Assembly (NCBI RefSeq): GCF_013423485.1
Contig: NZ_JABFFR010000027.1
Span: 1 to 64,000, forward strand
Direction of reading: 5' to 3'
DNA length: 64,000 nt
Source of the DNA: Azospirillum oleiclasticum
Lineage (GTDB): Bacteria > Pseudomonadota > Alphaproteobacteria > Azospirillales > Azospirillaceae
Position 1 is the stretch's first letter. Every line of letters starts with the position of its first letter. Positions 26,505 to 35,381 of this stretch are shown here, piece after piece. The notes below the pieces were generated by a model. The model was not told the origin of the DNA. It made no database searches and saw nothing but the letters and a program-made list of their open reading frames with translations. Made by a program: the position numbers and the translations under genes.

Positions 26505-27206
26505 TCACACGCCGAGATACCGGTGCTGCAGCTCCGGTTGGGCGGCGAGCTCGGCGGAGCGGCCGGTCCACACCAGCCGGCCCTTCTCGATCACATGGTG
26601 CCGGTCGGCCAGATCCATCAGCGCCGACAGGTTCTTATCCACCACCAGGATGGCCTGCCCCTCGGCCTTCAGCCCGGCCAGACAGCGCCAGATCTCCGCG
26701 CGCACCAGCGGGGCCAGACCCTCGGTCGCCTCGTCCAGGATCAGCAGGGCGGGGTTGGTCAGCAGCGCGCGGCCCACCGCCAGCATCTGCTGCTCGCCGC
26801 CGGACAGCGTGCGGGCAACCGCGTTCCGCCGCTCCAGCAGCTTGGGGAACAGCGCGTACACCCGCTCCGCGGTCCAGGGCGGGCGGCGGTCCAGCCGGTT
26901 GGCCGCGGTGGCGATCAGGTTCTCGTGCACGGTCAGGGTCGGGAAGACCTGCCGCCCCTCCGGCACCAGCGCGATGCCGGCCCGCGCGATGCGGTGCGGC
27001 GGCAGCCCCGCCAGCTCCCGCCCGCCGAATTCCACCCGGCCGGCGGCGGGGGGGAGCAGGCCGAGGATGCTGCGGATGGTGGTGGTCTTGCCCATGCCAT
27101 TGCGGCCGAGCAGCGTCGCCACCTCGCCGGCGCCCACGGCGAGTTCCATGCCGAACAGCGCCTGGCTGCGGCCGTAGAAGGCGGTCAGGCCGGTCACCCG
27201 CAGCAT
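26505..27206 (-). CDS. livF: Branched-chain amino acid-type ABC transporter ATPase LivF
   Basis: A 233-residue ATPase, last gene of a five-gene uptake operon. Seen: Walker A LLGRNGMGKTTT, the LivF-type VPEGRQVFPTLTV, signature LSGGEQQMLAVGRAL, Walker B LLILDEATEGLAP. The usual EQN at the switch position reads VDKN here. The ATG at 27206 overlaps the livG stop (TGATG); a GTG one codon earlier is equally possible. It forms the ATPase heterodimer with LivG. The substrate could be branched-chain amino acids, other amino acids, amides or urea. Confidence 0.9.
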   Translation of the reverse strand: MLRVTGLTAFYGRSQALFGMELAVGAGEVATLLGRNGMGKTTTIRSILGLLPPAAGRVEFGGRELAGLPPHRIARAGIALVPEGRQVFPTLTVHENLIATAANRLDRRPPWTAERVYALFPKLLERRNAVARTLSGGEQQMLAVGRALLTNPALLILDEATEGLAPLVRAEIWRCLAGLKAEGQAILVVDKNLSALMDLADRHHVIEKGRLVWTGRSAELAAQPELQHRYLGV

Positions 27207-27961
27207 CACGCGGCCTCCCCACCCAGATACGCCTCGCGCACCGCCGGGTCCGAGCGGATCGCCGCGGGAGTCCCGGTGGCGAGCGCCCGACCGCGGACCA
27301 GCACGGTGATGCGGTCGGCGAGCGCGAACACCGCGTCCATGTCATGCTCGACCAGCAGGATGGTGACCGTGCCCTTCAACGACCGCAGCAGCTCCACCAT
27401 CCGCGCGGACTCCTCCGGCCCGCAGCCGGCCATCGGCTCGTCGAGCAGCAGCAGGGCGGGATCCCCCGCCAGCGCCATGGCGAGCTCGAGCTGCCGCGCC
27501 TCCCCATGGGCGAGATCGGACGCGTACACGTCCGCCCGCGCCGACAGGCCGACCCGCTCCAATACGGCGCGCGCCGGATCGCCCAGCCGCCGGTCCCGCC
27601 CCGCGTCCCTCCAGAAGCGGAAGCTGTGCCCGGCGTGCGCCTGGACCGCCATCGCCACATTGTCCAGCACGCTGAAACTCGGGAACAGCGAGGTGATCTG
27701 GAAGGAGCGGGCCAGCCCCATGGCCGCCCGCCGGTGGGCGGGCAGCCGGGTGACGTCCCGGTCCCGGAAGCGTACGCTGCCGGCGTCCGGCCGCAGCTCC
27801 CCGGAAAGCTGGCCGATCAGCGTGGTCTTGCCGGCTCCGTTCGGCCCGATCAGCGCGTGCAGCTCCCCGGCCGTGACCGCCAGCGACAGCCCGTCGGTGG
27901 CCGCAAGCCCGCCGAAACGCTTGACCAGATCCCGGACCTCCAGGGCCGCCGGCGCGCTCAT
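27206..27961 (-). CDS. livG: Branched-chain amino acid-type ABC transporter ATPase LivG
   Basis: A 251-residue ATPase. Walker A LIGPNGAGKTTL, the LivG-type ARSFQITSLFPSFSVLDN, signature region LAHGEARQLELAMAL (a variant of LSGG), Walker B LLLLDEPMAGCGP, and the switch His in LLVEHDMDAVF are visible. Start ATG at 27961 overlaps the livM stop (ATGA), so the genes are translationally coupled. The C-terminus AVREAYLGGE is characteristic of LivG. Confidence 0.92.
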   Translation of the reverse strand: MSAPAALEVRDLVKRFGGLAATDGLSLAVTAGELHALIGPNGAGKTTLIGQLSGELRPDAGSVRFRDRDVTRLPAHRRAAMGLARSFQITSLFPSFSVLDNVAMAVQAHAGHSFRFWRDAGRDRRLGDPARAVLERVGLSARADVYASDLAHGEARQLELAMALAGDPALLLLDEPMAGCGPEESARMVELLRSLKGTVTILLVEHDMDAVFALADRITVLVRGRALATGTPAAIRSDPAVREAYLGGEAA

Positions 27962-28947
27962 CGCCGCGACCCCGCGATCCATCCCCACAGCCCCCGCCGC
28001 GCGTACAGCACCAGAAGCAGGAGCACGGGACCGAGCACGATCTTCCAATGCTCGCCCAGTCCGGGCTTGGCGAGGTTCATCAGCTCCGGCACGAACTCCT
28101 CCAGCAGCAGCAGGGCCGCGGCCCCCACCACCGGGCCGGCCAGCGTGCCCATGCCGCCCAGCACGACCATCACGATCAGGTCGCCCGACCGGCTCCAATG
28201 CAGGTACTGCGGCCCGACGAACAGGGTGGCGTTGGCCAGCAGCGCCCCGGCCAGACCGGCGATGGCTGCCGCGATCACGAAGGCCGCTAGCTTGTACCGG
28301 GTCACCGGAAAGCCCAGCGCCCGCATGCGCCGCTCGTTGTCCTTGGCGCCGCGGAGCACCCGTCCGAACCGCGAACGCACCATCCGGTGCGCCGCGACCA
28401 GCACGGCCACGAGTATGCCCAATGTCACGTAATAGAAGACGGTGTTGTCGGCCAGCGCCGGGCTGTCCGGCAGCTCGTTGCGGTTCCACAGCGCGACGCC
28501 GTCATCCCCGCCATAGGCCTTCAGCCCGGTCATCAGGTAGAACAGCATCTGCGCGAAGGCGAGGGTGATCATGATGAAGGGCACACCCGTCGTGCGCAGC
28601 GAGATCAGGCCGATCGGCACCGCCGCCAGCGCCGCCACGGCAGCCGCCAGCGGCCAGACGATCAGCGCGTTCTGCGTCGCCGTCAGGCCGAGGATCGGGG
28701 TGTATTCGGACGCGTGCACGAACAGCACCCCCACGACATACGCCCCGACCCCGACGAAGGCCGCATGACCGAAGCTGACCATCCCCCCGTAGCCGAGGAT
28801 CAGGTCCAGGCTGACCGCGGCCAGCGCGAAAACCAGGATGCGGGTCCCCAGCCGCACGTAGAAGGGCTCGCCCATCCAGGCGGCCACCACCGGCAGCAGC
28901 AGCCCGACCGCGAGCATCACAAGAAGGGCGAAGCGAGGGCGCGTCAT
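27958..28947 (-). CDS. livM: Branched-chain amino acid-type ABC transporter permease LivM
   Basis: A 329-residue inner-membrane permease with about 8-10 hydrophobic segments. LDLILGYGGMVSFGHAAFVG and the later RVLRGAKDNERRMRALGFPV (cytoplasmic coupling loop) and VVLGGMGTLAGPVVGA are hallmark LivM motifs. It pairs with LivH, whose gene ends 6 bases upstream. A basic C-terminal tail follows the last membrane helix. Confidence 0.92.
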   Translation of the reverse strand: MTRPRFALLVMLAVGLLLPVVAAWMGEPFYVRLGTRILVFALAAVSLDLILGYGGMVSFGHAAFVGVGAYVVGVLFVHASEYTPILGLTATQNALIVWPLAAAVAALAAVPIGLISLRTTGVPFIMITLAFAQMLFYLMTGLKAYGGDDGVALWNRNELPDSPALADNTVFYYVTLGILVAVLVAAHRMVRSRFGRVLRGAKDNERRMRALGFPVTRYKLAAFVIAAAIAGLAGALLANATLFVGPQYLHWSRSGDLIVMVVLGGMGTLAGPVVGAAALLLLEEFVPELMNLAKPGLGEHWKIVLGPVLLLLVLYARRGLWGWIAGSRR

Positions 28948-28953
28948 CCGTCC

Positions 28954-29868
28954 TCACCCCGCCGGAAACAGGCCGCGCGGGCGGATCGCCAGCACCAGGG
29001 CCATCAGCACATAGATCGCCATGGACGCCGCCGCCCCGCCGGCGCCGTTCGCCGCGGCCGGATCCAGGAAAAGCCGGAACAGGGCTGGCAAGGTGGCGCG
29101 GCCCAGCGTGTCCACCATGCCCACCAGCAACGCCCCGGCCAGCGCGCCGCGGACCGAGCCGATACCGCCGATCACGATCACCACGAAGGTGAGGATCAGG
29201 ATCTGCTCCCCCATCCCCACCTGCACCGCCAGCACCGGCCCGGCCATGGCCCCGGCCAGGCCCGCCAATCCCGCGCCCAGCGCGAACACGAGGCTGAACA
29301 GCAGCCGTACGTCCACCCCCAGCGCCATGACCATCTCGCGGTTGGTGGCCCCGGCGCGGATCAGCATGCCAACCCGCGTCCGCGCGATGAGCAGCCAGAG
29401 CAGCAGCGCCACCGCGACACCGACGCCGAGAATGGCGAGGCGGATCGCCGGGTATTGCAGCCCGAACAGGTTGACCGTGCCCGCCAGCGCCGCCGGCGGG
29501 TTCAGGAAGATCGGCACCGGCCCCCAGATGATCCGCGCCAACTCGTTGAAGAAGAGGATCAGGCCGAAGGTCGCCAGCACCTGATCCAGGTGATCACGCC
29601 GGTAGAAGCTGCGCAGCGCCGTCCACTCCACCGCCAGCCCGACCAGGGCGGTCAGCGCCACGGCCGCCAGCAGGGCCAGGAGGAAGTGGTCGAAGACGCC
29701 GACGAAGGCCGCCGTCAGATAGGCGCCCACCATGTAAAAGGACCCGTGCGCCAGGTTGATCAGGTCCATGATCCCGAACACCAGCGTCAGGCCGGCGGCC
29801 ATCAGGAAGAGCATGACGCCGAACTGCAACCCGTTCAGCGCCTGCTCGGCGATCAGCAAGGTATCCAT
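28954..29868 (-). CDS. livH: Branched-chain amino acid-type ABC transporter permease LivH
   Basis: A 304-residue inner-membrane permease. The N-terminal ALNGLQFGVMLFLMAAGLTL and FGIMDLINLAHGSFYMVGAY are the conserved LivH start; RAGATNREMVMALGVDVR is the cytoplasmic coupling loop and VVIVIGGIGSVRGALAGAL the late conserved segment. About eight membrane helices. Follows the binding-protein gene after 24 bases. Confidence 0.92.
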   Translation of the reverse strand: MDTLLIAEQALNGLQFGVMLFLMAAGLTLVFGIMDLINLAHGSFYMVGAYLTAAFVGVFDHFLLALLAAVALTALVGLAVEWTALRSFYRRDHLDQVLATFGLILFFNELARIIWGPVPIFLNPPAALAGTVNLFGLQYPAIRLAILGVGVAVALLLWLLIARTRVGMLIRAGATNREMVMALGVDVRLLFSLVFALGAGLAGLAGAMAGPVLAVQVGMGEQILILTFVVIVIGGIGSVRGALAGALLVGMVDTLGRATLPALFRLFLDPAAANGAGGAAASMAIYVLMALVLAIRPRGLFPAG

Positions 29869-29892
29869 GTCCGGGTGTCTGGCATCCCGGCC

Positions 29893-31071
29893 TCACTTCA
29901 TCGCGCAGTCCTTGGCGAAAGCGTCGGCGTGGTTGGTGAAGGCGGTGCCGACGGTCTTGTTTGTCACCGTCCCGTCCGCTCCCTTCACCACCTCGCGCAG
30001 ATACACGTTCTGGATGGGGTAGTGGTTGTTGTTGAAGCGGAAACCCTCGCCGCGCACGCTGTCGAACTTGGCGGTCTTGAAGGCGGCGCGCAGCGCATCC
30101 TTGTCGTCCAGCTTGCCGCCGGTGGCCTTGATGGCGGCATCGATCAGCAACGCGGCGTCGTAGCCCTGGCTGGCGTACATGGACGGCAGGCGGTTGTGCT
30201 TCGCCTTGAAGTCGGCCACGAAGCGCTTGTTCGCGGCGCTGTCCATGTCCGGGCTCCACTGCGCGCTGTTGCGCACGCCGAGGGCGGCGTCGCCCACCGC
30301 GGCCAGGATGTCCTGATCGAAGGAGAACCCGGGACCGAACAGGGGCACGTTGCCCTTCAGACCGGCCTGATCGAACTGCTTGATGAAGTTGATGCCCATC
30401 CCGCCGGGGTAGAACACATACACGGCGTCGGGCTGCGCGGCCTTGATCTGGGCCAGTTCGGCGGCGTAGTCGAGCTGGCCGACCTGGGTGTACACCTCCC
30501 CGGCCACGCCGCCCTTGTAGTAGCGGCGGAAACCGGCCAGCGCGTCCTTGCCCGCCGGATAGTTCGGGGCCATCAGATAGACCTTCTTGAACCCGCGCTC
30601 CTGCACGTGCTGGCCGACCGCCTCGTGGATGGTGTCGTTCTGCCAAGCCACGTTGAAGAAGTACGGGTTGCACTGGGCACCGGCGAGCTGCGACGGGCCG
30701 GCGTTGGGGCTGATGAAGAAGGTCTTGGCGTTCGCCAGCGTCGGCATCATGGCGAGCGCCAGGTTCGACCACACCACACCGGTCACCAGATCCACCCGGT
30801 CACGCTCGACCATGCGGTTGGTCAGGCCGACCGCCACGTCCGGCTTCTGCTGGTCGTCGGCCTCCACCACCTCGGTCTTCAGGCCGCCGAGCGAGCCGCC
30901 GAGATGCTGCAGCGCGAGTTGGAACCCGTCCCGGATGTCGATGCCCAGACCGGCGCCCGGCCCGGACAGGGTGGTGATCATGCCGATCTTCAGCGATCCG
31001 TCGGCGCCAAGCGCCGGCCCGGCGAACAGGGCCAGAGCCGATGCGGCGGCGATCAGGGTGCGGGCGGTCAT
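29893..31071 (-). CDS. livK: ABC transporter substrate-binding protein, LivK-like (type 1 fold)
   Basis: A 392-residue periplasmic receptor. A Sec signal peptide (MTARTLIAAASALALFAGPALGA) precedes the mature start DGSLKIGMITTLSGPGAGLG, typical of the LivJ/LivK type 1 fold. NAGPSQLAGAQCNPYFFNVAW marks the ligand-binding cleft and MYASQGYDAALLIDAAIKATGG the second lobe. First transporter gene of the operon, so the ligand it selects sets the substrate of LivHMGF. It differs enough from classic LivK that an aromatic acid, amide or other organic solute remains possible. Confidence 0.88.
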   Translation of the reverse strand: MTARTLIAAASALALFAGPALGADGSLKIGMITTLSGPGAGLGIDIRDGFQLALQHLGGSLGGLKTEVVEADDQQKPDVAVGLTNRMVERDRVDLVTGVVWSNLALAMMPTLANAKTFFISPNAGPSQLAGAQCNPYFFNVAWQNDTIHEAVGQHVQERGFKKVYLMAPNYPAGKDALAGFRRYYKGGVAGEVYTQVGQLDYAAELAQIKAAQPDAVYVFYPGGMGINFIKQFDQAGLKGNVPLFGPGFSFDQDILAAVGDAALGVRNSAQWSPDMDSAANKRFVADFKAKHNRLPSMYASQGYDAALLIDAAIKATGGKLDDKDALRAAFKTAKFDSVRGEGFRFNNNHYPIQNVYLREVVKGADGTVTNKTVGTAFTNHADAFAKDCAMK

Positions 31072-31119
31072 CTCGTGCTGCCTCCGTGTCTTATCGTTGG
31101 TGCGGGGTGAAACCGTTGG

Positions 31120-31767
31120 TCATGCCGCCCGGCGCCGGCGCCGGCGTTCGTCGGCCCAGGTGCGGACGGTGGCCGGGCGCCCGTCGGCGTCGATCAGCCC
31201 GGCGGTGTGGAGCGTCTCCACATGGTCGATGAAGAAGCGGGTGGTGGTCGGCCGCTCCCATCCTTCCATCCAGTTCTGTTCCAGAAACGCCAGGATCGCG
31301 GGGTGGCCGAGTTCGGCCTCCCAAAGAATGCCGAGCAGCGACGTCTGCTGCTCCTCGTGCATGCATTGTTCGAAGGTCAAGGCTTGCTGGCCGCGCGCTT
31401 CCGCACGCAGGGTGGTTTCGGGTCCGGGGCCCAGTCCGTATTCGAGCAGGCCGCGCCGTTCAGGAGCAGCGCAGAGCCAATGAGCCACCTCGTGGACGAT
31501 GACCGTCGCCTCGACGTCGGTGCGGATGACCGACCCGTCCCACATGAAGCTGGCACTCGGCTTCTCGTCGAGCGTGCCGATGCCGTGGGCATGGGCGAGC
31601 GCCACACCGTCGGCGCGCTGGGCCGGTGTGTCGACGCCATGCCGGACCGGCCACGTGTCGGCGATGCGGCGGAACGCGCCGAGCGCCGTCGCGTGGCCGG
31701 ACAACGCGGCGGCGAAACCGGCAATGGCGGTTGGCAGATCGGCAGCGGGTATCGGAGTCAGGATCAT
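31120..31767 (-). CDS. HExxH protein resembling elongation factor P hydroxylase (EpmC-like)
   Basis: A 215-residue protein with VIVHEVAHWLCAAPERRG (His92, Glu93, His96) followed by a conserved EYG, a Gln-Gln and TFEQCMHEEQQTSLLGIL. This order (HE.AHW, ERR, (D/E)YG, FE, acidic-PQALEW-like segment) recalls EpmC/YfcM, the hydroxylase acting on modified EF-P lysine in gamma-proteobacteria. The similarity is by eye and distant, and no epmA/epmB/efp gene is near. The ATG at 31767 is chosen although the frame is open to 32175. It is 49 bases upstream of livK on the same strand and may share its transcript. Confidence 0.6.
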   Translation of the reverse strand: MILTPIPAADLPTAIAGFAAALSGHATALGAFRRIADTWPVRHGVDTPAQRADGVALAHAHGIGTLDEKPSASFMWDGSVIRTDVEATVIVHEVAHWLCAAPERRGLLEYGLGPGPETTLRAEARGQQALTFEQCMHEEQQTSLLGILWEAELGHPAILAFLEQNWMEGWERPTTTRFFIDHVETLHTAGLIDADGRPATVRTWADERRRRRRAA

Positions 31768-32180
31768 GGCCGCGGGCGTGGGAATGGCTTGCGCGCCCTT
31801 ATTGCCCGACGAACGGCAACCGCCGCAAGGGGAGTGCCGGTGGCCGGCGCGTTTTTCCGGAACGCCGGGAGTCCCGGCGCGGAGTCCGGTGGCCGGCATG
31901 GCTACCGGCGTCGAACCGCCGCAGGCGTCCTGCGGGCGGGATGCACACGGGCACCCCGATTTCGGGGAATAATCCTCGGGCGGCGCTGTTCGCCGTACCG
32001 ATGGGTCGGTATCGGATTTCGGAGTCCTGCACTGTGCGCGCAGAGGCAATCCGAATGTTTGGGTAGCAAGCATTTTGCTCCGGTGCCGGCGCCATGGTAT
32101 ATGCCTTATGGGTGGATGGCCAGCCGGGGCCTCGCCCGCCACGAGTCCCGGCCGAGTCCGAACCGATACCGACACCCACG
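31768..32180. other. Divergent intergenic region (413 bases)
   Basis: No gene is supported. It must hold promoters for the EpmC-like/liv unit (minus) and for the glycosyltransferase pair (plus). At 31996-32011 TACCGA-TGGG-TCGGTA is a small perfect dyad that could be an operator. The lower half is GC-rich and coding-like in several frames without a convincing product. An ATG at 32094 could extend the glycosyltransferase by 29 residues. Confidence 0.4.
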
Positions 32181-33236
32181 ATGCTCCTCACCGATCCCTC
32201 CTCCGGCGCAGGTCTCAAGGAAGCGGCGGCGCCGCGCACTCTGCCGCCCGGCCAAGGCGCCGGCCGACCCTGCCTGTCGATCGTGATTCCCTTCTACAAC
32301 GAAGGCGAGAACGTCGATGCCTTGTTCGAACGCCTCACCCCCACGCTCGATCGGCTGGGCATGGCATGGGAAGTCGTGTGCGTCAATGACGGCAGCCGCG
32401 ACAACACGCTCGATCGACTGATCGCCGCCCATGGCCGCGAACCCCGCATCAAGGTCGTCGAACTTTCGCGCAATTTCGGCAAGGAACTGGCACTGTCCGC
32501 GGGGCTTCGCCACACCACCGGCGATGCGATCGTTCCGATGGACGCGGACCTCCAGCACCCACCGGAGCTGCTCCCCGATCTGATCGCGCGATGGCGCGAA
32601 GGCTTCGACGTCGTGGTCGCCGTGCGCCACGCCCGGATCGGGCAGAGCTTCCGGCACCGGCTGTTTGCCAGGGCCTTCTACTGGGTCTTCGACAACCTGT
32701 CCGAAGTGCGGCTGCCGCGCGAGGCCGGTGATTTCCGGCTGATGGACCGCAAGGTCGTGGATGTGATCAACCGGATGCCGGAGCGCACGCGCTTCATGAA
32801 GGGCATCTTCGCCTGGGTCGGTTTCCGCCAGACCAGCATCCCCTATCTGCAGGGCGAAAGGGTCGGCGGTGAGGCGAAATGGGGGTTCGTGAAGCTCCTG
32901 CGTCTGGCTTTCGACGGGCTGACCGCCTTTTCCACATTTCCGCTGCGGGTGTGGAGCATCGTCGGGATGGTGGTGTCCGGCGTCGCTTTCGTTTACATCG
33001 TCATTCGGCTGCTGCGGACCCTGCTCTTCGGTATCGACGTTCCCGGATATGAATCGCTGCTCGTGACCATCCTGTTCCTGGGTGGGATTCAGCTGATCAC
33101 GCTGGGGATCATCGGCGACTACCTTGGCCGGGTGTTCAATGAGGTGAAGGGCCGGCCGCTCTTCATCGTGCGCTCGGTTCATGGTTTCGACGATCAAAAG
33201 GTGTCGGCCGAACGGTCGGAGGCGGGGGGGGAATGA
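32181..33236 (+). CDS. Family 2 glycosyltransferase, GtrB/DPM1-like with two C-terminal membrane helices
   Basis: A 351-residue membrane-anchored transferase. The GT-A domain starts CLSIVIPFYNEGENVDALFE; the metal-binding DxD is in VPMDADLQHPPELLPDL; RLPREAGDFRLMDRKVVD is typical of polyprenyl-phosphate sugar transferases. Two C-terminal membrane helices follow (about 265-290 and 305-330), as in GtrB, which loads a sugar onto undecaprenyl phosphate. The start MLLTDPSSG is chosen; neither this nor 32094 has a clear ribosome site. It overlaps the next gene by ATGA. Confidence 0.88.
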   Translation: MLLTDPSSGAGLKEAAAPRTLPPGQGAGRPCLSIVIPFYNEGENVDALFERLTPTLDRLGMAWEVVCVNDGSRDNTLDRLIAAHGREPRIKVVELSRNFGKELALSAGLRHTTGDAIVPMDADLQHPPELLPDLIARWREGFDVVVAVRHARIGQSFRHRLFARAFYWVFDNLSEVRLPREAGDFRLMDRKVVDVINRMPERTRFMKGIFAWVGFRQTSIPYLQGERVGGEAKWGFVKLLRLAFDGLTAFSTFPLRVWSIVGMVVSGVAFVYIVIRLLRTLLFGIDVPGYESLLVTILFLGGIQLITLGIIGDYLGRVFNEVKGRPLFIVRSVHGFDDQKVSAERSEAGGE

Positions 33237-34702
33237 CGAGCGAAGCGGTTGTCATCGACGCCGGCGGACGTTCCGGCGCTGGGCTTTCTTTTGAGTTCCC
33301 GTGGCGCGAAACCGCGCTGTCCGTGGCTTCGGTCGCGATGGCCGCCGTCCTTCTGGCGCTTCCGGCGCTGTGGAACGGCTATCCGCTGCTGTATTGGGAC
33401 AGCGCCGACTACATCGCCATGCCCTTCACCGGCGATGTGCCGGTGTTCCGCACCGTCTCCTACACCATGATGACGGTCTTCGGCGTGATGGCCGGAACGC
33501 TGTGGGCGGTGGTGGCGGTGCAGAGCCTTCTGCTGGCGTGGCTGCTGCATGAGATCGTCGATGCCTTCGCGCCGTGGCGGGCCCGCATCGCCTTGGTTCC
33601 CCTGGTGCTTCCGGTCTCCCTGTTGACGGCGCTTCCCTGGTTCGCCGGGCAGATCATGGCGGATGCCTTCACCGGGGTGCTGGTCCTCGGCATGGCGGCG
33701 CTCGCCTTCGGGCCGGCGTGGATGGGCCGGTCACGGCGTGTGGCGATGGCCATGGTCCTGGTCCTGGCGACCGGGGTCCACACCTCCCACATCGCGATCG
33801 GCGGCGGCCTTGTCGTGGTGTTCCTGGCTTTGCGGTGGCTGGCGGTGCTGCCCGGCTGGCGTTGGGCTTCGGCGCGGGTGGGGCTGCCGATCCTCGTGGT
33901 GGTCGGCGGGGCGGTGTTGGCCGCCATGGCCAACTGGTCCCTGACCGGACGCGTCTTCATCAGCCAGTCCACCGGCAATCTTCTGCTCGCACGCATTGTC
34001 CAGGACGGCATCGCGAAGAAGTACCTGGACATCGTCTGCCCCCAAGGCGTGACGCTGCGGCTCTGCCCCTACCGCGACCGGCTGCCGAAGACGGCCAACG
34101 CGTTCCTGTGGTTCCCCGGCACCTTCTACCGGATCGGTGGTTGGGCGCCGGAGGTGCAGGAGGAGTCGAACCGCATCGTGTCCGAGTCGCTGCGCCTGCT
34201 GCCGTGGGAGCATGTCAAGGCCGCCGCGGTTCTGACCTGGGATCAGCTTCTGATGGTGAGGACCGGTGACGGCGTCATCAAGCTGGACACCATCCACGCT
34301 GACGACAAGGTCGAGACCAATCCGTTCATGCCGAAGGTCATCGGTCGGCATTACCCGCAAGACATGGCCGATTACTGGGCGAGCGAACAGAGACGTGGCA
34401 TCGACTTCACCGTCATCAACCGCATCCAGGTGCCGTTGGCCTTCGCCGGGTACCTCCTGGCGCCGGCCGTCCTGGTTTGGGCCTTCCGCCGGCGTGACCG
34501 GCTGGCGGCGGGGCTGGCCCTGACCGTGGTGCTGGGCATCCTCGGCAATGCCTTCGTCTGCGGTGCGCTGTCCAACCCGAACGACCGGTATCAGGCCCGC
34601 ATCGCCTGGACCGCCCTGCTGGCGGCGGGGATCGGGGCGGCCCGGCTGCGGCGGCCGGAGACCGGGGCCGACAGCCGGACCATGATCCAAATGCAGCCCT
34701 AG
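33233..34702 (+). CDS. Multi-pass membrane protein, probable GT-C-type glycosyltransferase
   Basis: A 489-residue protein with about 9-11 hydrophobic segments and a central soluble loop (about residues 255-400). The early YPLLYWDSADYIAM places an acidic pair in the first extracytoplasmic loop, as GT-C transferases do. Start overlaps the GtrB-like gene (ATGA), so the two act together: the first would make a lipid-linked sugar, the second would transfer it on the periplasmic side to a surface glycan or protein. That scheme is inferred from Gtr-type serotype-conversion systems; no gtrA flippase is present. No exact family is recognised. Confidence 0.72.
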   Translation: MTSEAVVIDAGGRSGAGLSFEFPWRETALSVASVAMAAVLLALPALWNGYPLLYWDSADYIAMPFTGDVPVFRTVSYTMMTVFGVMAGTLWAVVAVQSLLLAWLLHEIVDAFAPWRARIALVPLVLPVSLLTALPWFAGQIMADAFTGVLVLGMAALAFGPAWMGRSRRVAMAMVLVLATGVHTSHIAIGGGLVVVFLALRWLAVLPGWRWASARVGLPILVVVGGAVLAAMANWSLTGRVFISQSTGNLLLARIVQDGIAKKYLDIVCPQGVTLRLCPYRDRLPKTANAFLWFPGTFYRIGGWAPEVQEESNRIVSESLRLLPWEHVKAAAVLTWDQLLMVRTGDGVIKLDTIHADDKVETNPFMPKVIGRHYPQDMADYWASEQRRGIDFTVINRIQVPLAFAGYLLAPAVLVWAFRRRDRLAAGLALTVVLGILGNAFVCGALSNPNDRYQARIAWTALLAAGIGAARLRRPETGADSRTMIQMQP

Positions 34703-34715
34703 GCTGGCGAGCGGA

Positions 34716-35114
34716 TCAGTGGAGGCGGCGCTTCGGCTCCGCCTCCGGGCGGGGGGCGAGGGGGCTCGCCTGGTGGTGGGCGAGGCGCCATTCGCCGTCC
34801 TCGCGCACGAAGAGGTTGGCGGCGGCGAGCACGGCGCTGCCGTTCAGCACCTCCTCGCACAGCACCAGAGCGGTGTCGCGGTAAAGGCTCACCCGTTCCG
34901 CCCGCGCAACGATCGGCGTCGCAGGCCCGGACCGCATCAGGTCGCGCCAGCTCGTCATCACGTCGGCGCGCCCGAACAGGGCCTGCCAGCCGGGGTGGAT
35001 GCAGCTCACCGGCAGGCTGTCCGCCCACAGCTCGTCCATGGCCTCGAAGTCGTGCTCGGCGAAGGCCCGGTAGAAGTTGCGGTTGAGGCGGAGGATGTCG
35101 TCGGGGTCGGCCAT
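34716..35114 (-). CDS. SnoaL/NTF2-like domain protein
   Basis: A 132-residue single-domain protein. The start DDILRLNRNFYRAFAEHDFEAMDELWAD and SCIHPGWQALFGRADVMTSWRDLM are the classic cone-shaped NTF2-like (DUF4440/SnoaL-3) pattern, and the C-terminal REDGEWRLAHHQASPL closes the sheet. Members bind small ligands or serve as isomerases or dehydratases; no specific function can be assigned. Convergent with the membrane glycosyltransferase gene. Confidence 0.8.
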   Translation of the reverse strand: MADPDDILRLNRNFYRAFAEHDFEAMDELWADSLPVSCIHPGWQALFGRADVMTSWRDLMRSGPATPIVARAERVSLYRDTALVLCEEVLNGSAVLAAANLFVREDGEWRLAHHQASPLAPRPEAEPKRRLH

Positions 35115-35381
35115 ACGTTAACGCTCTGGTTGCGAATCGGGCGTGGACCGGTGATCCGCCCGCACGCCCCGGACATCTAGGGGGTACTCCGCCGGACGGG
35201 CAAGCGATCTCCGGAAGACCATGCCCCCGGCACGCACGATCACCGGCGTGTGTGTCCGGAAGGCGTCACCACTTTCGACGGACATAGGGTCGCGGCACCC
35301 TTTCGGTGTTCTCCGCCGCGTGCCATATGCAATCGGAACGACCATCACGGGGCCCCCGCTATCCGGGGACGAGGACCGCCC

